In this document: positions 23,822-33,179 of the stretch, in pieces
Layout of the letters: each line of letters opens with the position of its first letter
How positions within the stretch are numbered: the stretch's first letter is position 1
Source of the DNA: an uncultured Clostridia bacterium
GTDB lineage: Bacteria; Bacillota; Clostridia; Oscillospirales; Acutalibacteraceae
Length of the DNA: 64,000 nucleotides
Assembly: GCA_937884975.1 (NCBI GenBank)
Contig: CAKZZS010000087.1
Span: forward strand, 11,551 to 75,550
Reading direction: 5' to 3'
Program-made: the position numbers and the translations under genes
The notes under the pieces: model-generated
What the model was told of the DNA's origin: nothing
The model's database searches: none
Seen by the model: the letters and a program-made list of their open reading frames with translations, nothing else

Positions 23822-24823
23822 TTAATAAGAAATTGAATAATCCTTCTCAAGACCGAAGGGAACGGTTACATTTGCGCCAAGAGCCTTAACCGAAAGCTTC
23901 CATACAAAGAAGTAATTAGCGTGGGTTACATTGCCCGATTCCTTGTCAACCGTAACAACAACTCTGCCCTGCTCGTGACCTGTCTTTACGGAGCTGATAA
24001 GCTTTGCTGCAGCGCCTGCGTTATCGGTAACAATTGAAGGCATAATTACCGAGAACACCTTGCCGTTATGACCGTAGCCGTGAGCGGTCTGCTCGCTCGG
24101 CTCGTCAGCAAGAATATTAAGCGTAATTTCATAAGCGGAGCCTGTGTCGTTAACTGTAAAGCTTTCAATATCGGCAGATGTCAACTGACTTGACCAGCTT
24201 TCATTCTCAACCGGGAATTCGGCAGTGCCGGTTTCCTGGTTTTCAGCTTTTACGCCCATATTGCTGGAAATAAGGCTGTTTGCAAGACTTGAAATCGCTC
24301 CGGGAAGACCCTCGATTCCGCCTGCTTCGGAGTTAACCTCTTTAACAAGGATAATCTGCTTTGCATTAGGCTTAACCTTATTGATGGCTTCGTTGAAATA
24401 AGCGACAACCTCGTCAACCGAGCTTGAAGACGAAAGTCCCTGTGCAGCTTCGCCCTGATTATCGTCAGTAGCGGCAGGTGTTTCACTTGAGCCGCTGTTA
24501 TCGGTTGAAGCAGGTGCATCGGTCGAAGTGCTGCTACTGTCGGTTGAAGCCGGAGCAGTATTTGTATTCGTGTTTGTTGAAACGGGAGCAGCCGTTGAAG
24601 TGCCCGAGGAAGCGGGAGCGCTCTGGATAACGACGTCCTCGTACTTATAATAAGTTTCGGGAACAAACGCTATCATAATTGTGAAATAGATAATTGCGAA
24701 TGAAGCGAAAAGAGCAAACGCCTTTAAGAACGTTCTTTTAAAAAGCTTGCCTTTAGCTTCCTTTCTCTCTTTTTCACGCGCGAGTTCTTCAAATGTCAAC
24801 GGAGCTTTTTCCTTTTTTGCCAT
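23822..24823 (-). CDS. Membrane-anchored protein with Ser/Thr/Ala-rich linker
   Basis: 333 aa. Short basic cytoplasmic tail, one transmembrane helix at about 30-50 (FLKAFALFASFAIIYFTIMIAFV), then about 75 residues of low-complexity Ser/Thr/Ala/Pro/Asn (APVSTNTNTNTAPASTDSSS), and a folded external domain (about 135-333) with strands ending VPFGLEKDYSISY. The linker resembles a cell-wall-spanning stalk. The C-terminal domain is not recognised. The ATG two codons inside the longest frame is preferred by AAGAGGGA spacing. Single gene. Confidence 0.75.
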   Translation of the reverse strand: MAKKEKAPLTFEELAREKERKEAKGKLFKRTFLKAFALFASFAIIYFTIMIAFVPETYYKYEDVVIQSAPASSGTSTAAPVSTNTNTNTAPASTDSSSTSTDAPASTDNSGSSETPAATDDNQGEAAQGLSSSSSVDEVVAYFNEAINKVKPNAKQIILVKEVNSEAGGIEGLPGAISSLANSLISSNMGVKAENQETGTAEFPVENESWSSQLTSADIESFTVNDTGSAYEITLNILADEPSEQTAHGYGHNGKVFSVIMPSIVTDNAGAAAKLISSVKTGHEQGRVVVTVDKESGNVTHANYFFVWKLSVKALGANVTVPFGLEKDYSISY

Positions 24824-24991
24824 AATCAATCCCTCTTAAAACTAAAGATTATTCTAAAGTAAGTCAAAACTATACATTATTAAGATACAACAAAACGGTG
24901 CTTTTGTCAACCAAAAAAACGATTATTTGTTCTGCTGCTTAATGGAAAATATTATCTTTCGGAATAATTAAGACAAAAATCCCTTTTCAAG

Positions 24992-25020
24992 TTGAAAAAA
25001 TCATTCTTGTATGGTATTAT
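24992..25020 (+). promoter_or_regulatory. Promoter of glmU-pth-mfd operon
   Basis: TTGAAA (24992-24997), 17-nt spacer, TATTAT (25015-25020) with an extended TGG before the -10. Confidence 0.7.
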
Positions 25021-25071
25021 ATAATAGAGTAAATATTATTTTATGATATCCTTTTGAAACGGGGGATTATG

Positions 25072-26454
25072 ATGATAGAAAACTGTATCGCCGTTATACT
25101 TGCCGCAGGCGGTAAGGAAAGAATGAAATCGGCGTATCCTAAGGTTATGACAAGGGTGCTTTCGAGACCTATGATCGAATGGGTGCTTGACACAACCGAA
25201 AAAAGCGGAATTGAACATATCTGCGTTGTCTCCGGTGAGGAAGACAGGGAGGTTCAGGCGCTTGTCGGTCAGAGGGCGTCAATTATAACCCAGTTTGAGC
25301 AGAGGGGCACTGCGCATGCGGTAATGCAGGTAAGGGAATTTCTTATGCTTCATCAGGAGTGCGACGTGCTTATCTTAAACGGAGATATGCCGCTTATGGA
25401 CGTTGAGACGGTGCATTTCGCCCTTGCCCAGCACAGGCAGACCGACTCCGACGTTACGGTTATTTCAACGGTAGTTGATAAGCCCTTCGGCTTTTGCAGA
25501 ATTCTCCGCGACGGAAAAAACGAATTTCGCGGAATTGTTGAAGAGCGTGAAGCGGACAGCAGAGTGAAAAAGCAGAGTGAGGTCAGCACCGGCACCTTCT
25601 GGTTCAAGACAGGCGTGCTTATTGAAGCGCTTGACAATATTTCTGCGCGCGCGGACGGAACATACAGCCTTCTTGACGCGATTTCGGCTCTTATTGAAAA
25701 CGGCTTCAAGGCGGATGTTTATACCTCTCTTAACACGAGCATTGTACTTGGCGCAAATGACCGCCGTGAGATAAGCAAGCTTAATGAAAAAGCGCGTATG
25801 GATGTTATTTATTCGCTGCTTGACGCAGGTGTGAATATTCCCTGCTTTGACGGAATAATGATAGATCCGATGGTTGAAATCGGAATGGATACAACTATTC
25901 TTCCGAACACGATTATTTACGGGAACACAAAAATCGGAAAGGACTGTGTGATCGGCCCGAATTCGTATATTGAGGACAGCACAGTCGGCGACAACTCCGT
26001 GCTTGACAATACCAAATGTCGCCTTTCAAAGGTCGGCTCGTTCGCGTCTGTAGGTCCGTTTGTTCAGATAAGACCGAACTCAGTTATCGCGGACAGGGTT
26101 CACCTGGGCAATTTTGTTGAGGTGAAGAATTCCAATATTGACGAGGGGACAAAGGTCTCCCACCTGACTTATGTCGGCGACTCGGATGTCGGCAGAAACG
26201 TAAATTTCGGTTGCGGAACGGTTACCGTCAACTATAACGGTAAGGCAAAGTACCGTACGACTATAGGCGATAACGTATTTATCGGCTGTAATACAAATCT
26301 TGTTGCGCCCGTAAAGGTCGGCGACAACGCCTATACCGCCGCAGGTTCAACAATAACCGAGGACGTCCCCGCTTCGTCGCTCGGTATTGCAAGAGCAAGA
26401 CAGATAAACAAAGAGGGCTGGGTTTCCAGATTTAAAATCAGAGATAAGGATTAA
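25072..26454 (+). CDS. glmU: Bifunctional GlmU (UDP-GlcNAc pyrophosphorylase / GlcN-1-P acetyltransferase)
   Basis: Makes UDP-GlcNAc for peptidoglycan, in the cytosol. 460 aa, normal length. N-terminal nucleotidyltransferase (AVILAAGGKERMKSAYPKVM; QRGTAHAVMQ; LILNGDMPLM) followed by a left-handed beta-helix acetyltransferase (HLGNFVEVKNSNIDEGTKVS; VNYNGKAKYRTTIGDNVFIG; NLVAPVKVGDNAYTAAGSTI). The nucleotide loop reads LAAGGKERM where the family norm is LAAGxGTRM, so Gly and Thr are replaced by Lys and Glu. ATG 25072 or the one just before it could be used; GGGGGA lies upstream. Heads an operon with pth and mfd, as in many Firmicutes. Confidence 0.93.
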   Translation: MIENCIAVILAAGGKERMKSAYPKVMTRVLSRPMIEWVLDTTEKSGIEHICVVSGEEDREVQALVGQRASIITQFEQRGTAHAVMQVREFLMLHQECDVLILNGDMPLMDVETVHFALAQHRQTDSDVTVISTVVDKPFGFCRILRDGKNEFRGIVEEREADSRVKKQSEVSTGTFWFKTGVLIEALDNISARADGTYSLLDAISALIENGFKADVYTSLNTSIVLGANDRREISKLNEKARMDVIYSLLDAGVNIPCFDGIMIDPMVEIGMDTTILPNTIIYGNTKIGKDCVIGPNSYIEDSTVGDNSVLDNTKCRLSKVGSFASVGPFVQIRPNSVIADRVHLGNFVEVKNSNIDEGTKVSHLTYVGDSDVGRNVNFGCGTVTVNYNGKAKYRTTIGDNVFIGCNTNLVAPVKVGDNAYTAAGSTITEDVPASSLGIARARQINKEGWVSRFKIRDKD

Positions 26455-26461
26455 AGACGGG

Positions 26462-27067
26462 ATGTTTAACAGGTTTAAGAAAAACACCTGCGCATTGACG
26501 CCTGAATTTTTGGTTGTGGGGCTTGGTAATCCTGACAGGAAATACGCCCTTACAAGGCATAATTCGGGCTTTTTGTGCGTAGATGAGCTTGCAGAAAAAA
26601 TGGGCTTCAAGGTTGACAGACTAAAGTTCAAATCCCTTACCGCAAGAGCTGAAATTGCCGGCAGGGGAGTGCTTGTGATGAAGCCCTCGACCTATATGAA
26701 TAACAGCGGAATTGCGGTCAAGGAGGCGGCTTCCTTTTATAAAATCAAGCCGGAAAATATTATTGTAATCTTTGACGATATTTCGCTTGACGTGGGTAAA
26801 ATGCGTATCCGCCGAAAGGGTACGGACGGCGGTCATAACGGGATAAAGAGCATTATATACCATTTGCAAAGCGACGCGTTTCCGCGTATTAAAATCGGCG
26901 TGGGTAAAAAGCCAAATGAGGACTACGACCTTGCCGACTGGGTGCTTTCGAAATTTTCGGAAAGTGAACAGAAAACGCTTCTTCCCGTCCTCAAAGACGC
27001 GGCGGACGCCGTTGAACTGATAATCGACGGAAAAATTGACGAGGCTATGAATAAATTTAACAGTTGA
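26462..27067 (+). CDS. pth: Peptidyl-tRNA hydrolase
   Basis: Releases peptides from prematurely dropped peptidyl-tRNA. 201 aa. Signature VVGLGNPDRKYALTRHNSGF with catalytic His in RHNSGF, KPSTYMNNSGIAV, FDDISLDVGKMRIRRKGTDGGHNGIKSII (catalytic Asp and substrate-binding residues), and FPRIKIGVGKKP. Starts 7 nt after glmU, ends 8 nt before mfd. About 15 extra residues precede the normal start of the fold. Confidence 0.97.
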   Translation: MFNRFKKNTCALTPEFLVVGLGNPDRKYALTRHNSGFLCVDELAEKMGFKVDRLKFKSLTARAEIAGRGVLVMKPSTYMNNSGIAVKEAASFYKIKPENIIVIFDDISLDVGKMRIRRKGTDGGHNGIKSIIYHLQSDAFPRIKIGVGKKPNEDYDLADWVLSKFSESEQKTLLPVLKDAADAVELIIDGKIDEAMNKFNS

Positions 27068-27075
27068 GGTAATAT

Positions 27076-30000
27076 ATGTCGACAGCATTTTTACAGGTGC
27101 TAAAAGACTCCCCTGAATTCCTTGAAACGGGCAGATGTATTGAAAAAGACATCCTCCCCCAAGGCGTTTTGGGGCTTTCGCACGTTAATAAGGCTCATTA
27201 TATTTCATCGCTTTGCGAGTATTTGACCCGCAAGGCTCTTGTTGTCGTGCCTGATGAAGCGACTGCAACCAAGCTTTGCGCGGATATAAACTCCTTTGGC
27301 GGTAATGCGCTTGTCTATCCGCAGAGAGACTTTCTTTTCAGCGAAAGTCAGGGCCAGTCAAGGGAGTATGAGCAAAGGCGAATTTCCGTTCTTAACAAAA
27401 TGCTGTCGGGAAAATATACGGCGGTTATTTGTCCCGTTGCAGCGGCTGTTCAGCGTACAATTCCGCCGAAATACCTTAAAAGCAATACTCTTCTTATAAA
27501 AAAGGACGGCGCGCTGAATCTTGAAAAAGCAGTGAGCGTGCTTATTTCCTGCGGATATGAAAGATGCGAAATGGTTGAGGGAATCGGACAGTTCGCCGTA
27601 AGGGGCGGAATACTTGATTTCTTCCCCACCGACAGCGCATATCCCGTAAGGGCGGAGCTGTGGGGAGATACGGTCGATTCACTTTGCTATTTTGACGTTC
27701 AAAGCCAGAGAAGAATTGAAAAAATAAAACAGATAAGGCTTACTCCCTCAACGGAGGCGCTTGTCTACGCAAACGCTCAATTTGCCGAGCTGATTTCGGC
27801 TCTTAAAGACACCGTCAAGGGTAAGGGCAGCGTAAAGGCAAGAGAAAGGCTTGAAAGCGATATTGAACGGCTTGAACACGGCGTCAGGGTTTCTTCCGTC
27901 GATAAATACATTCCGCTTTTATATGACGAATTTTCAACCGTTTTTGACTATCTTCCGAAGGACGGAATTCTTTTTGTCAGCGAGTCCGCGGCGGTAAGCG
28001 AGCACCTTAAAAATTCAGTCAAGCTTTTGCTTGAGGATATAAAGGCAGGCTTTGAGGACGGCATTCTCTGTAAGGGACTTGACCGCTTTGCCCTCACAAC
28101 CGAGGAAACATATAAGGTCTTTTCCGACAGGGGCGCGACTTACCTTGATAATTTCGCAAGGGGCAGTTTTGACACGCCGGTTAAAAGTCTTACAACGGTT
28201 AATGCAATTCAGTCTTCCCCCTGGAACGGCCAGCTTTCGGTTCTGCTTGAGGATATTCCGACACCCTTGGAAAAAAGATCGGTTTACGTTGTGTCAACGG
28301 GGACGTATAAGGCGGCGCAGAGCCTTTGCGATGACCTGAATAAGAAGGGTATTTCGGCGTTTTCCTTTAAAAAGATACCCGATGAATTTCCGAAGGGCGC
28401 TGTGAGCGTTATTGTCGGCGCGTTTTCCTCCGGCGAAAATCTGCCGTCACTTCGTTTTACGCTTATTTCCTACGGAAGAGGCGCGGCGGCAGTCAGCACA
28501 AAGCGCAATAAAAACAGGCATTTTTCAAATTCAATTCATTCCCTTGACGAATTGCACAGGGGAGATTATGTCGTTCATTCCGTTCACGGCATAGGTATCT
28601 TTGACGGAATACAAAAGCTGCAGATGGGCAATATCATAAAGGACTATATAAAAATCCTTTACGCTAAAAACGACGTTCTGTATGTGCCCGTCACCCAGCT
28701 CGATTTGGTTTCAAAGTATATTAACGCAAAAAGCGAAAACGATAAACCCGTAAAGCTTAACCGTATGGGCTCCCACGACTGGGAAAACACAAGAAAGCGT
28801 GTTTCAAAGGCTGTAAAGGATATGGCTGACCAGCTTATAAAGCTCTACGCCGAGCGTATGGAAAAACCGGGTCATGCCTTCTCGCCCGATATTGATATGC
28901 AGTCCGATTTTGAAAGACGCTTTCCGTATGACGAGACCGAGGATCAGCTTCGGGCGGTTGACGAAATAAAAAGGGATATGGAAAAGGCGTATCCTATGGA
29001 CAGACTGCTGTGCGGCGACGTCGGCTTCGGAAAGACCGAGGTTGCGCTTCGGGCGGCTTTCAAATGCGTTGCGGACGGGAAGCAGTGCGCAATTCTTGTG
29101 CCGACTACAATTCTCGCCTTTCAGCATTACCAGACCATAATGAACCGTTTCGGCGGTTTCCCGATAGAGACGGAAATGCTTTCGCGTTTTCGCACTGCCG
29201 CGCAGCAGGAAAAAATACTAAAAAGGCTAAAGCACGGCTCAATTGACATAATTGTCGGAACTCACCGTCTTATTTCAAATGACGTTAAATTTAAGGATTT
29301 GGGACTCGTAATAGTGGACGAGGAACAGCGTTTCGGCGTTGCCCAAAAGGAAAAATTAAAGGAAATGTTCCCGACTGTCGACGTGCTTACGCTTTCCGCC
29401 ACGCCTATTCCGAGGACTCTCAATATGGCTATGTCAGGCATACGCGATATGTCTACAATTGAGGAAGCGCCCCAGGACAGGCGACCCGTACAGACGTATG
29501 TGCTTGAACACGATATGGGCGTGCTGTGCGAGGCTATGGAAAAGGAGCTTCGCCGAGGCGGTCAGGTTTACTATCTTCATAACAGAGTCGAAACAATTGA
29601 AAAAACCGCGGCTAAAATAAAGGAATTCTTGCCTCAAGCCAGAATTGAGGTCGCCCACGGAAAAATGACGGAGGAAAAGCTTTCTTCCATCTGGCAACGG
29701 CTGACAAACGGCGAAATTGATATACTCGTCTGCACTACTATTATTGAAACGGGCGTTGACGTGCCGAATGTCAATACGCTCATAATTGAGGACGCGGACA
29801 GACTCGGACTCGCCCAGCTTCACCAGATAAGAGGACGCGTCGGCAGAAGCGCAAGAAGGGCGTTTGCCTATTTTACCTTTACAAGGGGAAAGGAATTAAG
29901 CGAAATTGCCACAAGACGTCTTAATGCCATAAGGGAGTTTACCGAATTTGGCTCGGGCTTTAAAATCGCTATGCGCGACCTTGAAATCAGGGGCGCAGGC

Positions 30001-30555
30001 AATATCCTTGGCGCCCAGCAGCACGGCTATATGGCGGCGGTCGGATACGATATGTATATCCAGCTTCTCAATGAGGCTGTAGGTCAGAAAAAGGGCGAAA
30101 AGCCAAAACCCGAAAAGGAATGTCTTATCGACCTTCAAATTGAAGCGCATATTCCCGAAAGCTATATTTCTTCAATTCCTCAAAGACTTTCCGTTTACAG
30201 GCGTATTGCGGATATTAGAAACGAGGAGGACAGGCTTGACTGTATTGACGAATTAGAGGACCGTTTCGGAAAAATCCCAGACAGCGTTATGGGACTTATG
30301 GACGTGTCCCTGTTCAGGAATACCGCGTCAACTCTCGGCATTTACGAAATCGGTCAGAAGGGCGAAACGGTCTACCTTTATATGAAAGAAATTGACACTT
30401 CCGTCGCGCTTAATCTTTCGGCTGTGCTCCGTTCAAGGGTGAACGTCGTATTCACGGGCAAGCCCTGTATTTCGGTAAGAAAGAAGCCGGACCAGACGCC
30501 GCTTGAAGCGCTCAATGAGATTTTTTCAATAATCACCGAGGAGGGCAAAGGATGA
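27076..30555 (+). CDS. mfd: Transcription-repair coupling factor Mfd
   Basis: Removes stalled RNA polymerase and recruits UvrA to lesions. 1159 aa, full length. Parts in order: UvrB-like N-terminal region (SRQYEQRRISVLNKML-type block; GGILDFFPTDSAYPVRAE), CarD-like RNA polymerase interaction domain (GDYVVHSVHGIGIFDGIQKL), RecG-like translocase with Walker A GDVGFGKTEVALRAAF, DEEQRFG Walker B, SATPIPRT, and HQIRGRVGRS (motif VI), then the C-terminal TRCF domain. Third gene of the glmU operon; its stop overlaps the glycerate kinase start by 4 nt. Confidence 0.98.
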   Translation: MSTAFLQVLKDSPEFLETGRCIEKDILPQGVLGLSHVNKAHYISSLCEYLTRKALVVVPDEATATKLCADINSFGGNALVYPQRDFLFSESQGQSREYEQRRISVLNKMLSGKYTAVICPVAAAVQRTIPPKYLKSNTLLIKKDGALNLEKAVSVLISCGYERCEMVEGIGQFAVRGGILDFFPTDSAYPVRAELWGDTVDSLCYFDVQSQRRIEKIKQIRLTPSTEALVYANAQFAELISALKDTVKGKGSVKARERLESDIERLEHGVRVSSVDKYIPLLYDEFSTVFDYLPKDGILFVSESAAVSEHLKNSVKLLLEDIKAGFEDGILCKGLDRFALTTEETYKVFSDRGATYLDNFARGSFDTPVKSLTTVNAIQSSPWNGQLSVLLEDIPTPLEKRSVYVVSTGTYKAAQSLCDDLNKKGISAFSFKKIPDEFPKGAVSVIVGAFSSGENLPSLRFTLISYGRGAAAVSTKRNKNRHFSNSIHSLDELHRGDYVVHSVHGIGIFDGIQKLQMGNIIKDYIKILYAKNDVLYVPVTQLDLVSKYINAKSENDKPVKLNRMGSHDWENTRKRVSKAVKDMADQLIKLYAERMEKPGHAFSPDIDMQSDFERRFPYDETEDQLRAVDEIKRDMEKAYPMDRLLCGDVGFGKTEVALRAAFKCVADGKQCAILVPTTILAFQHYQTIMNRFGGFPIETEMLSRFRTAAQQEKILKRLKHGSIDIIVGTHRLISNDVKFKDLGLVIVDEEQRFGVAQKEKLKEMFPTVDVLTLSATPIPRTLNMAMSGIRDMSTIEEAPQDRRPVQTYVLEHDMGVLCEAMEKELRRGGQVYYLHNRVETIEKTAAKIKEFLPQARIEVAHGKMTEEKLSSIWQRLTNGEIDILVCTTIIETGVDVPNVNTLIIEDADRLGLAQLHQIRGRVGRSARRAFAYFTFTRGKELSEIATRRLNAIREFTEFGSGFKIAMRDLEIRGAGNILGAQQHGYMAAVGYDMYIQLLNEAVGQKKGEKPKPEKECLIDLQIEAHIPESYISSIPQRLSVYRRIADIRNEEDRLDCIDELEDRFGKIPDSVMGLMDVSLFRNTASTLGIYEIGQKGETVYLYMKEIDTSVALNLSAVLRSRVNVVFTGKPCISVRKKPDQTPLEALNEIFSIITEEGKG

Positions 30556-31667
30556 AAATACTTGTCTGCCCCGATTCGTTTAAAGGCTCGCTTTCTTCAT
30601 TTGAAGCGGCAAACGCAATAAAAGACGGACTTTTAAAAGTAAATCCCGACCTTGAAATAATAACTCTTCCGCTTGCCGACGGCGGCGAGGGAACAGGCGA
30701 CTGCCTAAAAGAAGCGGTCGGCGGAGAATACAAAGAGGTTCAGACCGAAAATATCTTTTTTGAAAAAATGACAGGAGATTTTCTTTCTCTTTCGGACGGC
30801 TCCGCCTTTGTTGAAACTGCAACTGCCGGCGGAATACTAACTGTAGAAAAAGAAAGATTAAATCCGCTCAAAGCGTCAACCTACGGCACGGGGCTTCTTA
30901 TTAAAAACGCAATAGATAACGGTGCAAAAAGCGTTGTTGTCGGTCTCGGAGGCTCTGCGACAAATGACGGCGGAATGGGCGCTCTAAATGCGCTTGGAGT
31001 GGATTTTCTTGACGAAAACGGAGCTGCAGTTAAACCAACGGGTGAAAATATGATAAAGGTCAGAAGCGTTTCTTTAAGGGATGAATTTGAAAGGTATAAA
31101 AAAGTTAAGTTCACCCTTGCGTGCGACGTTGAAAACCCGTTTTACGGCGAAAACGGCGCGGCGTATGTTTTTGCTTCACAAAAGGGCGCAAGTGAAAAAG
31201 AAACAGAAATGCTCGACCGCGGACTTAAAAATCTTGAAGGCGTTTATGAGAATTATACCCATAAAAATATTCAGTCGGTAAAGGGAACCGGCGCGGCAGG
31301 CGGACTTTGCGGCGGGCCTTTTGCATTTTTTGACTGCGTTATTAAATCGGGCTTTGAGCTGTTAAGTGAAAAAAGCCGACTTGAAGAAAAAATAAACTCC
31401 GTTGACCTTGTTATAACGGGAGAGGGAAAAACCGATTTTCAAACTTTCTTCGGAAAGCTTCCGTTTAAGGTCAGCTTTTTTGCAAAAGCAAAAAATAAAA
31501 GATGTATTCTCATCAGCGGCGACATTTCGCCCGACGCAAATACAAGGGAAATGGGCTTTGAAAAAGCGTATAAAATAATGGATGAAACGATTACTATTGA
31601 AAATGCAATGAAAAACGCATATAATCTTCTTGTGGAAAAAGCAAAAAGCATTGAGGTAGAAGGATGA
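30552..31667 (+). CDS. Glycerate kinase (GarK/GlxK type)
   Basis: 371 aa ATP-dependent glycerate kinase. Recognised by MKILVCPDSFKGSLSSFEAANAI at the N-terminus, PLADGGEGTGDCL, GLGGSATNDGGMGAL, and GTGAAGGLCGG, with VITGEGKTDFQTFFGK near the end. It phosphorylates D-glycerate to 2- or 3-phosphoglycerate, feeding lower glycolysis. Overlaps mfd by 4 nt (ATGA) and the next gene by 4 nt, so it is translationally coupled. Confidence 0.95.
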   Translation: MKILVCPDSFKGSLSSFEAANAIKDGLLKVNPDLEIITLPLADGGEGTGDCLKEAVGGEYKEVQTENIFFEKMTGDFLSLSDGSAFVETATAGGILTVEKERLNPLKASTYGTGLLIKNAIDNGAKSVVVGLGGSATNDGGMGALNALGVDFLDENGAAVKPTGENMIKVRSVSLRDEFERYKKVKFTLACDVENPFYGENGAAYVFASQKGASEKETEMLDRGLKNLEGVYENYTHKNIQSVKGTGAAGGLCGGPFAFFDCVIKSGFELLSEKSRLEEKINSVDLVITGEGKTDFQTFFGKLPFKVSFFAKAKNKRCILISGDISPDANTREMGFEKAYKIMDETITIENAMKNAYNLLVEKAKSIEVEG

Positions 31668-32269
31668 ACGTATACGATTTTGACAACACAATTTACGACG
31701 GCGAAAGCGGTCTTGGAATTTTTCTTTACTTTTTCAAGAAGGATCCCTTCGGCGTGTTCAGATACGCAGGTAAATTTATGGAGGGTTTCATAAGGTACAA
31801 GAGAAATAAAATCCAGATAGATGACGTCAAGAATGAATACGGCTATATGCTTAAGGAATACCTTGCAAAGGTCGAAAACCTTGAAGATGAGCTGGAAAAA
31901 TTCTGGGACAAGCACGAAAAAAGAATAAAACCGTTTTATGAAAAGGTAAGGAAGGACGACGATATTATCGTTTCCGCGTGTCCCGAGCCGATGCTTAAAA
32001 TAATGCTTAAAAGAATGGGTATTGACGAAAGCCGTATGATAGGCACCGAGGTCGACCTTAAAACGGGTGAAATCGGCAGGGTCAACTACCGTGAGAATAA
32101 GGCGAAAGCGTTTAAGGAGCTTTTTCCCGACGCCGAAATTGACGATTTTTACACCGATGCAATAAGTGACGCGCCGCTGATGGCTTTGGCAAAAAGGGTA
32201 TTTATGGTTAAGGGCGACAAAATCACCGAATTTGACTATAAGGCGTATAAGGAAAGTCAGAATAAATAA
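31664..32269 (+). CDS. HAD-superfamily phosphatase (subfamily IB-like)
   Basis: 201 aa. Motif I DFDNTIYDGES (nucleophile Asp5 and acid Asp7), motif II-type Ser in IIVSACPEPML, Lys in NRENKAK-like region (YRENKAKAF), motif III FYTDAISDAPLM (Asp pair). Hydrolyses a small phosphorylated metabolite; substrate unknown. ATG overlaps the glycerate kinase stop; last gene of the glmU operon. Confidence 0.9.
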   Translation: MNVYDFDNTIYDGESGLGIFLYFFKKDPFGVFRYAGKFMEGFIRYKRNKIQIDDVKNEYGYMLKEYLAKVENLEDELEKFWDKHEKRIKPFYEKVRKDDDIIVSACPEPMLKIMLKRMGIDESRMIGTEVDLKTGEIGRVNYRENKAKAFKELFPDAEIDDFYTDAISDAPLMALAKRVFMVKGDKITEFDYKAYKESQNK

Positions 32270-32289
32270 TCGAAAAAAAGAATAGTAAT

Positions 32290-32320
32290 TGTCATTCTGA
32301 ACGCAAGCGAAGAATCCCAA
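32290..32320 (+). repeat. Possible dispersed intergenic repeat fragment
   Basis: GTCATTCTGAACGCAAGCGA then AGAATCCCAA resembles the 'GTCATTCTGAGCG..GCGAAGAATC' sequence that recurs between genes in many bacterial genomes. One copy only in this window, so repeat status rests on recalled similarity. Confidence 0.35.
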
Positions 32321-32330
32321 CCGAAAGAAA

Positions 32331-32354
32331 AAGCGAGTGGAAATCCACTCGCTT
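32331..32354. terminator. Bidirectional terminator
   Basis: AAGCGAGTGG-AAAT-CCACTCGCTT plus T run on the plus strand and A run before it, between convergent genes. Confidence 0.92.
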
Positions 32355-32368
32355 TTAATATTTGGTTT

Positions 32369-32986
32369 TTATCTTACAAAATGAGTCCAGACTCTTTCTT
32401 CCTTTTCAGGGAGTCCGTACTTTTCTTTTCCGAGCTCAATGCTCTTCATTAGGAAAGTCATATTTCTTGCAAGCGTGCGAAGACATTGCATTCCCTCTTT
32501 ATCCTCGACTGCCTGACCCTTTTCTCTTCCGTGAACCTCGTTCCAGTAGGTCGAAGAAGCAACGGGCATAGAATTTATTGTGAAATACTTGTTCAGTTCG
32601 TCAAAGGTTGCCGTTGTTCCTGCTCTTCTTGCGACTGCAACAGCCGCGCCGACCTTCATTGTCTTATCAAAATGAGCCGAGTAAAATAATCTGTCTAAAA
32701 ATGAAATAAGCGTGCCGTTTGCGGAAGCGTAGTAAACGGGTGAGGCGATGATAAGCCCGTCCGCCTCCTTGAATTTCGGCGCAGTTTCGTTTACCAGGTC
32801 GTCAAAAACGCATTTGCCCCTTTCGGCGCAGGTGCCGCAGGCAATACAACCTCTTATATCCTTATTGCCGACTGTCACGATTTCGGTTTCAACGCCGTTT
32901 TCACTAAAAACCTTTTCCATTTCCTTAAGGGCAAGCGCCGTGTTGCCGTTCGGTCTGGGACTGCCGTTAATCATAAGTACTTTCAT
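32369..32986 (-). CDS. Flavodoxin-fold NAD(P)H:FMN oxidoreductase family protein
   Basis: 205 aa. FMN loop MINGSPRPNGNTALALKEM; a Cys-rich segment CIACGTCAERGKCVF as in iron-sulfur flavoprotein-like reductases; IIASPVYYASANGTLISFLDRLFYS; AAVAVARRAGTTATFDEL. Related in type to the gene at 4856 but not close. Stand-alone, with no regulator nearby. Substrate unknown. Confidence 0.92.
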   Translation of the reverse strand: MKVLMINGSPRPNGNTALALKEMEKVFSENGVETEIVTVGNKDIRGCIACGTCAERGKCVFDDLVNETAPKFKEADGLIIASPVYYASANGTLISFLDRLFYSAHFDKTMKVGAAVAVARRAGTTATFDELNKYFTINSMPVASSTYWNEVHGREKGQAVEDKEGMQCLRTLARNMTFLMKSIELGKEKYGLPEKEERVWTHFVR

Positions 32987-33091
32987 ATAGCTTTTCCTCC
33001 GATTCTGTCTTTTTATTTATTCTATCAAAAGTCCGAAAATAATTCAATCTAAAAATAATATGATAATTGTATCTTATTTATACTTTTTTTA

Positions 33092-33120
33092 TTGCAAGTT
33101 ACAATAGGTAGTGATATAAT
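33092..33120 (+). promoter_or_regulatory. Promoter of the murT operon
   Basis: TTGCAA (33092-33097), 17-nt spacer, TATAAT (33115-33120), 60 nt before murT. Confidence 0.8.
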
Positions 33121-33179
33121 AAAGTGATATTACAATTTATAGTGTATTTTAAAATATCTTTTTGAGAGGAAATTTGAAA

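Noticed and set aside
31439..32320. 293-codon minus-strand frame across the glycerate kinase/HAD genes
   Set aside because: Antisense to two well-identified enzymes, Phe/Val-rich shadow composition.
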